5,295 nt of DNA, from positions 1-5,295 of the forward strand of contig JACMMN010000048.1 of the NCBI GenBank assembly GCA_014379075.1. The letters run 5' to 3'. Every line of letters begins with the position of its first letter. Within the stretch, counting starts at the first letter, position 1. Positions 1-5,295 of the stretch are shown piece after piece. Under the pieces are notes generated by a model. That model searched no databases and was not told the origin of the DNA. It saw only the letters and a list, made by a program, of their open reading frames with translations. This stretch comes from Pyrinomonadaceae bacterium. Lineage in GTDB: Bacteria > Acidobacteriota > Blastocatellia > Pyrinomonadales > Pyrinomonadaceae. The translations under genes and the position numbers were made by a program.

Positions 1-1
1 G

Positions 2-1108
2 GTCAGCCATGACAATATAACGCTTGAAAAGCTGGCAAATACTTCCTTAATGAGGGACAAGGAACGTCTCCAACGCCTTTTGGATACAACGAACATTATA
101 CCTTGGGAAGCGTGTGCAAAGAGCCGGATTCTAACGCATGTCGGCGAACAAGCGGAACAAATGCTGGGCTACCCTGCACAAGTGTGGCTTGAGCCTGATT
201 TCTGGATCTCTCATATTCACCCTGACGACAGGGAAACAACACTTGCTCGATCCGCTGAATTCCTGAAAAGCGCTAACCAGTTTCAGTACGAGTATCGAAT
301 GATCGCCGCCAACGGCCGAATTGTCTGGATCAACGATATTGTCAGCGTCGAACGGGAAGGCGGAAAGGCCTCGAGAATTCATGGCTTTATGATCGACGTA
401 ACCGAGCGAAAACAATCGGAAAATACTCTAACGCTATTAAGCGGCCGCCTTATCACGGCTCAGGAAGAAGAGCGGAAGCGAATTGCCCGCGAACTTCACG
501 ATGATTTGAATCAGCGGATGGCACTGCTATCGATCGAACTCGAACAGGTTGGGCAAATGCTGCCGGATAACGCCGATGGGCTTGCCGAACGGGTTAAAGG
601 AGTTCAGAAAAAAGCCATTGGCATTTCCACAGAGATTCACCGAATGTCGTACAAACTCCATCCGTCAAAGCTGGATCATTTGGGTTTGGCCCCCGCATTA
701 AAAAGCTTTTGCGCGGAACTCGCTGAAAGCCGCGGCCTGACGATCGATTTTCGGCACGAAGGCTTCCCGGCGGCTCTTCCCCGGAACACAACCCTTTGTT
801 TATTCCGCATTGCGCAAGAGGCACTGCAAAATGCCGCGAAACATAGCGGAGCTTCAAAGATCACTGTTCACCTGACAAAGTCGGACGAGAATGTAGCCTT
901 GGTTGTTTCGGACGCCGGACAAGGATTTGATGTTGATTCGAATAAAATGACAACCGGTCTCGGATTTATCAGCATGAAAGAGCGGCTTCGTTTGGTCGCC
1001 GGAACGATTGATATTAAGTCGAAGCAGTGGACTGGTACCCAGATCAGCGTTTCCGTGCCGCTAAAAAATGTCCTCTCTTTGAGGCCGGCTTTGTCTCAGG
1101 ACAGCTAA
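2..1108 (+). CDS. PAS-containing sensor histidine kinase (HisKA_3/HATPase_c), 5' end outside the window
   Basis: Sensor kinase of the NarL/DegS class that should autophosphorylate on histidine and pass the phosphate to the response regulator encoded next to it. Numbering from the ATG at 50: a PAS fold spans about 5-120 (IPWEA at 17-21, HIHPDDRE at 55-62, ending in the typical DVTERK). The HisKA_3 dimerisation box RIARELHDDLNQR follows, with probable phosphoacceptor His150. A conserved LHPSKLDHLGL segment lies at 203-213. The ATPase domain has the N-box around Glu257 and Asn261, the G1 box DAGQG at 288-292 and a G2 GLG at 303-305. No membrane segment is visible. The frame stays open to base 2, adding 16 residues, and the ATG at 50 has no Shine-Dalgarno sequence and falls in what looks like a linker helix. 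I therefore treat it as an internal Met; further sensory domains may lie upstream. Stop TAA is at 1106-1108. Family is certain; the stimulus is unknown. Confidence 0.93.
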   Translation, partial: VSHDNITLEKLANTSLMRDKERLQRLLDTTNIIPWEACAKSRILTHVGEQAEQMLGYPAQVWLEPDFWISHIHPDDRETTLARSAEFLKSANQFQYEYRMIAANGRIVWINDIVSVEREGGKASRIHGFMIDVTERKQSENTLTLLSGRLITAQEEERKRIARELHDDLNQRMALLSIELEQVGQMLPDNADGLAERVKGVQKKAIGISTEIHRMSYKLHPSKLDHLGLAPALKSFCAELAESRGLTIDFRHEGFPAALPRNTTLCLFRIAQEALQNAAKHSGASKITVHLTKSDENVALVVSDAGQGFDVDSNKMTTGLGFISMKERLRLVAGTIDIKSKQWTGTQISVSVPLKNVLSLRPALSQDS

Positions 1109-1135
1109 GTTTTTTTAATTTATACACGCATTATT

Positions 1136-1143
1136 AAAAGGAG
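1136..1143 (+). promoter_or_regulatory. Shine-Dalgarno site of the response regulator
   Basis: AAAAGGAG with a 5-nt spacer to the ATG at 1149. It fixes the start codon and allows the regulator to be translated independently of the kinase although both are probably on one mRNA. Confidence 0.8.
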
Positions 1144-1148
1144 TTTCC

Positions 1149-1784
1149 ATGAAACGAACACGAATAATTCTGGCAGATGACCACTTATTATTAACGGATG
1201 CCGTCAAAAACCTGCTTGAGCCTGAATATGAAGTAGTAGGGACTTTTCCCGATGGTGACGCACTTGTAGCGGCGACCGTGTCGCTCGCACCCGATATTGT
1301 AGTGCTCGACATCGGTATGCCGAAGCTGAATGGCCTAAATGCCTGTAGCCGGATCAAAAAGCTTTTGCCAAAAACCAAGCTGATCTTTTTAACAATGAAC
1401 CAGGACACGGAAACGGCGGGTGAAGCATTTCGTGCGGGAGCATCAGGATACGTTCTAAAAACATCGGCCGCCACCGAGTTGGCTGCTGCCATTAGAGAAG
1501 TCCTGAGAGGCGGATATTTCGCCACACCGTCTTTAACAGAGGGAATGATGGGTTCTTTTGTGCAGAACTTCAAACGGATGAAAACGGCGCGCGATCTCAC
1601 CGTTCGGCAGAAAGAGGTGCTTCAATTGCTTCTCGAAGGACGCTCGATGAAGCAGGTGGCGAACGTTCTGAACATCACGCCGCGCACAGTCGCCTTTCAC
1701 AAATATACAATGATGGAACATCTGAATATCCAATCAAGCGCGGAACTAATTTCTTATGCGATGAATTCCCGGTCATGGGCTTAA
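1149..1784 (+). CDS. NarL/FixJ-family response regulator (receiver + LuxR-type HTH)
   Basis: Cytoplasmic DNA-binding transcriptional regulator, the likely partner of the kinase 40 nt upstream. The receiver domain (about 4-120) has the acidic pair Asp10/Asp11, phosphoacceptor Asp54 in VVLDIGMP, the switch Thr82 and Lys104 in GYVLK, so all catalytic residues are present. After a linker, a LuxR/GerE helix-turn-helix spans about 150-205, starting LTVRQKEVLQLL and with recognition helix TPRTVAFHKY. Length (211 residues) is normal for the family. The ATG at 1149 is supported by a strong AAAAGGAG five bases upstream. Same strand, short gap and complementary domain classes indicate co-transcription with the kinase; a 15-bp hairpin downstream would end the transcript. 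Target genes cannot be read from the sequence; the neighbouring genes are candidates only. Confidence 0.95.
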   Translation: MKRTRIILADDHLLLTDAVKNLLEPEYEVVGTFPDGDALVAATVSLAPDIVVLDIGMPKLNGLNACSRIKKLLPKTKLIFLTMNQDTETAGEAFRAGASGYVLKTSAATELAAAIREVLRGGYFATPSLTEGMMGSFVQNFKRMKTARDLTVRQKEVLQLLLEGRSMKQVANVLNITPRTVAFHKYTMMEHLNIQSSAELISYAMNSRSWA

Positions 1785-1817
1785 CAGATGGGTTTGCTTT
1801 TTTGACACGGAATATAT

Positions 1818-1863
1818 GTAAAGGCACGGCGACCCCTCTTATCGCCGTGCCTTTACCGATTTT
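1818..1863 (+). terminator. Intrinsic terminator after the kinase-regulator pair
   Basis: A perfect 15-bp inverted repeat: left arm 1818-1832 (GTAAAGGCACGGCGA), 9-nt loop 1833-1841, right arm 1842-1856. A short TTTT run follows at 1860-1863. It starts 33 nt after the stop codon of the response regulator and is oriented to end plus-strand transcription. The T-tract is short and separated from the stem by three bases, so termination may be incomplete. A factor-binding or mRNA-stabilising hairpin is the alternative. The pairing is exact and unlikely to be chance. Confidence 0.75.
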
Positions 1864-1893
1864 CAGGTAGAATTTTTGGTGGATAAAGCAAAA

Positions 1894-1912
1894 AACTGTC
1901 AGTTCTAACAGT
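1894..1912. promoter_or_regulatory. Small palindromic element upstream of the stand-alone receiver gene
   Basis: AACTGTCAGTT at 1894-1904 is a perfect odd palindrome (5-bp arms around T1899). It overlaps a second pairing of ACTGT (1895-1899) with ACAGT (1908-1912). It lies about 105 nt upstream of the receiver gene, in the only sizeable intergenic space of the plus-strand block, so an operator is possible. The core AACTGTCA recurs at 2492-2499. No convincing -35/-10 pair could be placed in 1864-2016. Short AT-rich palindromes also arise by chance, so this is a weak call. Confidence 0.25.
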
Positions 1913-2016
1913 AGATTCGCTTTCGGAGTGCTTCATAATAGGCATGTAGAAATTTTGCTTTTGAGTGCGTCGTAAGCCGCACGGGCAGTCACATAACTAA
2001 TTTAGGTTTTCCGCCA

Positions 2017-2454
2017 ATGCCGAAACCAAATCCATCAAAAGAACATATCCGCGTTGTAGTGGCGGACGATAATAAACAAGTCCGCGAAAAGGTTGTGCAG
2101 CTTCTCCAGCCTCGCTTTGAGTTGGTCGGAGCGGCGGCGGATGGCGGAGCAGCGTTTGAAATGGTCATGCTACTGGAGCCAGAAATTGTTATTCTGGATA
2201 TATCGATGCCGGTCATGAGTGGGATTGAAGCTGCCGCTAAGATGAAAAGTAAAGGGTCGAAAACCAAAACCGTATTTCTAACCGTTCATGATGATCCGGA
2301 CTTCGTTCGGGAGGCTTTGAATCTAGGAGCCTCGGGCTACGTCGTCAAATCGCAGATGGCGACTGACCTGTCGGCGGCGATCCGGGCGGCGATCGAAGGC
2401 TATTTCTTCATTTCCCCATCTTGCGCATTGTCGGAAGACCTGACTGACAACTAA
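2017..2454 (+). CDS. Stand-alone receiver-domain protein (NarL-like response regulator without output domain)
   Basis: A 145-residue protein that is essentially one CheY-like receiver domain (about 11-130). The phosphorylation site is intact: Asp17/Asp18, phosphoacceptor Asp61 in VILDISMP, Thr89 and Lys111 in GYVVK. It aligns along its whole receiver with the response regulator at 1149-1784 (shared VADD, LDI.MP, FLT, GASGYV.K and AIR motifs). It then stops about 10 residues after the point where that protein enters its linker and helix-turn-helix. The sequence after the TAA at 2452-2454 holds no remnant of a DNA-binding domain before the convergent gene at 2503. It probably acts as a phosphate sink, adaptor or protein-protein switch for the upstream kinase, by inference. 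The ATG is preceded only by a weak AGG at 2004-2006. It is separated from the kinase operon by a terminator, so it may be expressed separately. Confidence 0.9.
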   Translation: MPKPNPSKEHIRVVVADDNKQVREKVVQLLQPRFELVGAAADGGAAFEMVMLLEPEIVILDISMPVMSGIEAAAKMKSKGSKTKTVFLTVHDDPDFVREALNLGASGYVVKSQMATDLSAAIRAAIEGYFFISPSCALSEDLTDN

Positions 2455-2502
2455 AATGAAGAATTAGCGGTTTTGCCGCAAGCTATCATTCAACTGTCAC
2501 AA

Positions 2503-3159
2503 CTAAAGCGACGCAACCGAATCATCCGGACCGGACAGGCTGCGATAGTCGCGCCACTGCTCGTTGGATAGTATCTTTCGCATCGCGCGTTCCGTTTCTT
2601 CACTAACAATTTCAAGTTCCTTTCGAAGTAACACGGAATTGAATAAGTAGTTAGTGGCCAACCCGTATTTTTTATCCTTGTCGGTTTCAAATATATCCTG
2701 AACATCGTTGAATTCGAATTCTCCTAGATTGAGAAGCTGTCCCAGAAAATTCACATAATCGCCGACAAGATAATTCAGTAACCGTTTTTCCATTCCCGTT
2801 CGGGCTGCTCGAAGGGCCACCTTCTGACGTTTCGTAAGAATCACCTTGCGGGTTTCAAAATCTCTCCGCTGAACGATCATTTCTTGCCAGAGTCGATGCG
2901 AATATTCCGGCTCCTCCGTGCTAAACCGGGCATATAGCTGAATAATATCGTTGTTTTCCCTATTAATGAGCGGCTTGATTTTCGTAACATCCTGGGAATT
3001 CAGCTTGTAACGCTTTTTGACGTCGCTGATTACACGACTCACGGCAAAAACATTGTTGCCTTTTTGAAAATAGGCTTCTTGCGGCAGAACAAATAGCAGC
3101 AGCAGTAAAAAGATTGAGGGCAAGGAAACGGATTTTTGCTTAAGAACGTAGATTTTCAT
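2503..3159 (-). CDS. Exported helical protein with two LTxxQ-like motifs (Spy/CpxP-like, tentative)
   Basis: I do not recognise a named family with certainty. The 218-residue product begins with a basic n-region and a hydrophobic stretch at about 12-26 (PSIFLLLLLFVLP), a signal peptide that could be cut near QEA at 27-29, so it is probably periplasmic. The rest is predicted mostly helical, charged, and without cysteine. LTKRQ at 108-112 matches the LTxxQ motif of Spy/CpxP-type periplasmic chaperones, and LSNEQ at 197-201 is a second near copy 89 residues later. Each ends a charged helical stretch and each follows an isoleucine, suggesting two related halves. The start ATG has an excellent GGAGAAGGAG (complement of 3165-3174) five bases away. 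It is the last gene of the minus-strand block, 58 nt after the outer-membrane barrel gene, so a role in envelope protein handling is plausible but inferred. An unrelated coiled-coil protein is the alternative. Confidence 0.8.
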   Translation of the reverse strand: MKIYVLKQKSVSLPSIFLLLLLFVLPQEAYFQKGNNVFAVSRVISDVKKRYKLNSQDVTKIKPLINRENNDIIQLYARFSTEEPEYSHRLWQEMIVQRRDFETRKVILTKRQKVALRAARTGMEKRLLNYLVGDYVNFLGQLLNLGEFEFNDVQDIFETDKDKKYGLATNYLFNSVLLRKELEIVSEETERAMRKILSNEQWRDYRSLSGPDDSVASL

Positions 3160-3217
3160 TTCGACTCCTTCTCCGGATCCATTTGATTCTGCCGGAACCC
3201 GAAATAATGCGATTGCC

Positions 3218-4456
3218 TTAGAATGCTTCCGTTACACTCAGCGAAAGCGTGTGTCCGTTCCTACCGAAGCCCAGGTCGATGCGATAATTAATGTGGTTAG
3301 TCTTGTCGAGCTTGAACCGCAGGCCGACGCCGGCTGCCGGTAAGAGCTCATCAAACCGGAACTTGTCCCAGTGGCGTGCGACGCCGCCGACGCCGGCAAA
3401 GCCGACCAGGCCGAGCCGGTAGGGAAGCTCCTTCCGATATTCGACCTGTGTCGCAAACATCCGGTGATTTTGATTTTCTCCGGTCGTATATCCGCGCAGA
3501 TCACTGCCGCCGAAAAGGCACAGATCAAAAAAAGGCGTCCGGTCGGTAACAGAGCAGGCCATTCCCCGGTAGGCGAGTACCTGCCCTTTGCCGACCGTGT
3601 GATAGCCGTTGTACGAGGCCTTGTAAGTTTGATAATTGCGGTTGCTGCCAAGCGGTTTAGCAAAGAAATCGCCCGTGAAATTGAAAGTAGATCCCTTAGT
3701 CGGATAAAAGCTATTGTCCGTGGTATCACGCTGAACATGAAAGCCGATTGCGGCGGTCGTCGATTTGAGATCGATTGCCGGGATCACAAATCCGCCGGGA
3801 GTTTCTTCTCCGCCCAAAGACGCAGTAAGTTTACGGTACTGATATCGCGGGCCGATAAATATATCCTTTCCGAAATTGCGCATAAACTCGCCGAAGAAAA
3901 ACGCGCCCGATTGTTTTATAAGTACCGAAACCGGCTCGCTGCCGGGGATGCGGCCGACACCGAAAAAATTGTAATTTGCCCGTCCTTTACCAATGCCGAT
4001 GGATGCCTGATATTTGTTTTCGCTGAAGTGTAATTTACCGCCAAGCACGAGTCCGCGGCTGCCGTTGCTGGTAAATGCACCGGCCAAACCGATCGAAGAC
4101 ACGGGAGAAGTCTTATCTTTGGGATTTAGTTTAAAAACGTAGCCGGCACCTAAGATCAAACCCGACCCGAAAGCCGGGCTTGTGATCGGGATCGGGGCGA
4201 AGATCAAGGTGCCGCGCTTCGGTTTTTTCGGTGGCGTATCGTCGCCCGCGGTTTCATCGGCGGGCGACGGCGAGGGTGTCGGATCCGGAGCAACCGGATC
4301 CGTTTGAACTTCAGGAGAGCGGGCCGGAACCTGCCCACTTGTGTTCGTCCCGATTCCGCCCACGAACAAAGACAATACAAATAAAATTGCAAGCCTAGTT
4401 AGGGAGCACCGTCTAATGCCGGTTAAAGTACGGGATATTATCTGTTTTGTTGCCAT
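3218..4456 (-). CDS. Omp85/BamA-TamA-type outer-membrane beta-barrel protein lacking POTRA domains
   Basis: A 412-residue outer-membrane protein of the bacterial surface antigen (D15/Omp85) superfamily. Residues about 19-36 form the hydrophobic core of a signal peptide with a long basic n-region. A proline- and acid-rich low-complexity linker follows (about 43-81). The rest (84-412) is barrel: alternating aromatic/small residues, the hairpin FYPTKG at 250-255 typical of Omp85 barrels, the loop-6 RGY motif at 321-323 inside FGGSDLRGYTTGE, and a C-terminal strand ending in Phe412 as a BAM recognition signal. There is no room for POTRA repeats, unlike BamA, TamA or TpsB transporters, so it is a barrel-only member; the linker sits where POTRAs would be. 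Cys301 and Cys313 flank the approach to loop 6. TGA closes the frame just upstream of the ATG, so this is the only ATG start. The gene lies 32 nt after the repeat-protein gene. Substrate unknown: secretion, membrane insertion and simple porin-like function all remain possible. Confidence 0.92.
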   Translation of the reverse strand: MATKQIISRTLTGIRRCSLTRLAILFVLSLFVGGIGTNTSGQVPARSPEVQTDPVAPDPTPSPSPADETAGDDTPPKKPKRGTLIFAPIPITSPAFGSGLILGAGYVFKLNPKDKTSPVSSIGLAGAFTSNGSRGLVLGGKLHFSENKYQASIGIGKGRANYNFFGVGRIPGSEPVSVLIKQSGAFFFGEFMRNFGKDIFIGPRYQYRKLTASLGGEETPGGFVIPAIDLKSTTAAIGFHVQRDTTDNSFYPTKGSTFNFTGDFFAKPLGSNRNYQTYKASYNGYHTVGKGQVLAYRGMACSVTDRTPFFDLCLFGGSDLRGYTTGENQNHRMFATQVEYRKELPYRLGLVGFAGVGGVARHWDKFRFDELLPAAGVGLRFKLDKTNHINYRIDLGFGRNGHTLSLSVTEAF

Positions 4457-4458
4457 TG

Positions 4459-4464
4459 TCCTTT
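4459..4464 (-). promoter_or_regulatory. Closely spaced Shine-Dalgarno site of the barrel gene
   Basis: AAAGGA on the minus strand sits only 2 nt before the ATG at 4454-4456, closer than usual. No other start codon follows nearby in frame, and a TGA lies a few codons upstream, so the ATG stands. The tight spacing may lower initiation and could matter for the ratio of barrel to repeat protein. Confidence 0.5.
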
Positions 4465-4488
4465 GTAATCATCGATAGGTAGGCATTC

Positions 4489-5295
4489 TCAATTCCTTCG
4501 GCCGCCGCGTGAGGCTCCGCCAGACCGCGAACCGCTGCGGCCCGTGGAACCGGCACTACTGCGGTTTGTCGATGAGCCGGACATTTGCGACCTCTGGTAA
4601 TTCTGAGTCTGCGCCGAACCGCGCTGCCGGTTTTGCATCTCGGAATTTAGACTATTGTAGGTTCCGCTCTGCATTTGCGAGCGGTTAGCGCCAGATGTCG
4701 GCCGCGTCGCGGAACTCGTCGATCTTGGCGTCGGTGTGTTAACAGAACCCCAGCCGCTGCCGTTGTGCTGTTCCCACCCGCTGCCCGTGTTTTTATAGAC
4801 GTTGCCGTCCTTTGCGGCGTACATATCACCACCCGCGGTTTTGACGGCACCACCGCTGCCATACCTTCCGCTGCCCGCAATTGCTTTTGCACCGGAAGTT
4901 GACTTCGCCCCGACAACCGTACCTTGCGAGTTCGAGACGTGGCCTGTCCGGACGGCTTGGTTGCCGTTGGACGCAACAGAAGTTCCCCATTGACTGTAGG
5001 CATTCGATCCCTGCCTGGTCGCCGCGGCCACGCCGGTGCTCGGATTGTATCCGGATGCTGCGGTTCTCGATCCGTAAGGCGTCGAGACCCTGGCTCCTTG
5101 TGCATAAGCTCCGGTGTATGGGTTGTAGACCCGGCCCGCACTTGCGCTTCCATACGGCCCGTAAGCCGACACGCCTCGAGCGTAGGTTCCAGTGTAAGGA
5201 TTATATCCAGCAGCCCCTGTAATTCCGCCATACGGCCCATATACACCGCGCGCGACTACGTATCCGCCGGTATGATGGTTGTAATAAGCTCCGAC
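4489..5295 (-). CDS. Tandem YNPYTG-repeat protein, probably exported; 5' end outside the window
   Basis: The last 268 residues of a low-complexity protein whose start lies beyond the right edge. Visible residues 5-82 are three 26-residue repeats built on YNPYTGxYARG...YGPYG, and a fourth, decayed unit (YNPSTG) follows. Then comes a glycine/serine-rich stretch opening with TRQGSNAYSQWGTS, a short motif KDGNVYKNTGSGW around 162-174 that resembles beta-hairpin repeats, and a basic Ser/Gly/Arg/Gln-rich tail to the end (RGGRRN). I recall hypothetical proteins with this same order of elements in several diderm phyla, but no function is established to my knowledge. A GTG at 5170-5172 is not a credible start: it lies mid-repeat with no ribosome binding site, and the frame is open to 5295. 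Composition suggests a surface or periplasmic protein, but the signal peptide would be outside the window. It is the upstream partner of the barrel gene, 32 nt away. Confidence 0.82.
   Translation of the reverse strand, partial: VGAYYNHHTGGYVVARGVYGPYGGITGAAGYNPYTGTYARGVSAYGPYGSASAGRVYNPYTGAYAQGARVSTPYGSRTAASGYNPSTGVAAATRQGSNAYSQWGTSVASNGNQAVRTGHVSNSQGTVVGAKSTSGAKAIAGSGRYGSGGAVKTAGGDMYAAKDGNVYKNTGSGWEQHNGSGWGSVNTPTPRSTSSATRPTSGANRSQMQSGTYNSLNSEMQNRQRGSAQTQNYQRSQMSGSSTNRSSAGSTGRSGSRSGGASRGGRRN
5050..5283 (-). repeat. Three in-frame 78-bp coding repeats (26-residue YNPYTG units)
   Basis: Consecutive units lie at 5206-5283, 5128-5205 and 5050-5127, each encoding 26 residues beginning with Tyr-Asn and containing a PYG core. 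A fourth unit begins at 5049 and loses the pattern after about 6 residues. The protein pattern is better conserved than the DNA, so the units are old rather than freshly duplicated. The unit nearest the window edge is the most divergent (YNHHTGG). More units may lie outside the window. Confidence 0.85.

Noticed and set aside
1092..1116. TGTC/GACA mini-hairpin followed by a run of seven T after the kinase gene, as a terminator or attenuator
   Set aside because: The stem has only four to five pairs, overlaps the coding end, and the T-run begins several bases later. It is too weak to call, and the regulator 40 nt downstream looks co-transcribed.
1115..1600. Minus-strand frame opposite the response regulator
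   Set aside because: It is antisense to an unambiguous receiver domain with all catalytic residues; no domain or start signal of its own.
1864..2016. Sigma70-type promoter for the stand-alone receiver (CATAAT at 1934-1939, TTGAGT at 1961-1966)
   Set aside because: Neither hexamer has a partner at acceptable spacing, so no promoter can be supported by eye.
2465..2485. TAGC/GCTA and GCGG/CCGC inverted repeats as a bidirectional terminator
   Set aside because: The two pairings overlap and exclude each other, stems are four bases, and no T-tract follows on either strand.
3172..3196. TCCGG/CCGGA inverted repeat between the barrel gene and the helical-protein gene
   Set aside because: Only five pairs with a 15-nt loop and no T-tract; it also overlaps the ribosome binding site region, so chance is the simplest explanation.
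3371..4033. Long open frame (220 codons) on the plus strand inside the barrel gene
   Set aside because: It is fully antisense to a well-supported Omp85 barrel, has no ribosome binding site or recognisable domain, and its basic, Arg/Ala-rich composition is what the opposite strand of this gene would give.
4647..5246. Second minus-strand frame (199 codons) overlapping the repeat protein
   Set aside because: It is the shifted frame of the same repetitive DNA, rich in Arg/Thr/Pro, without a start signal. The frame with the regular YNPYTG units is the real one.

Overview
The window carries six protein-coding genes in two blocks that point toward each other, plus one clear intrinsic terminator. 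No tRNA, rRNA, CRISPR array, insertion sequence or integrase is visible. Outer-membrane and periplasmic proteins imply a diderm (Gram-negative) bacterium. The PAS/HisKA_3 kinase with its RIARELHDDLNQR box and LHPSKLDHLGL segment, and the YNPYTG-repeat protein beside it, are styles I associate with Acidobacteriota (possibly Blastocatellia-like). That placement is inference from remembered family resemblance, not a search. Base composition looks mid-range and even across the window, with no obvious sign of recent transfer.

Left block, plus strand (1-2454). A NarL-class sensor histidine kinase, cut by the left edge of the window, is followed after 40 nt by a NarL/FixJ response regulator with its own strong ribosome binding site. 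The two form a conventional two-component pair. A perfect 15-bp hairpin closes this unit at 1818-1863. A second response regulator follows at 2017-2454. It has a complete, apparently functional receiver closely resembling the first one but ends where the first continues into its DNA-binding domain, so it is a stand-alone receiver.

Right block, minus strand (5295 down to 2503). Reading in transcription order: a tandem-repeat protein (26-residue YNPYTG units, cut by the right edge); 32 nt later a POTRA-less Omp85/BamA-type outer-membrane beta-barrel with a proline-rich N-terminal linker; 57-58 nt later an exported helical protein with two LTxxQ-like motifs, reminiscent of a duplicated Spy/CpxP unit. 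Tight spacing and shared strand suggest one envelope operon whose promoter lies beyond the right edge.

The most interesting idea is that the three minus-strand genes form one envelope module (repeat protein, barrel, Spy-like helical protein). The phosphorelay genes next to it, with a receiver-only protein as possible sink or adaptor, might sense envelope state. The functional coupling is a hypothesis; the gene order, domains and motifs are seen directly.
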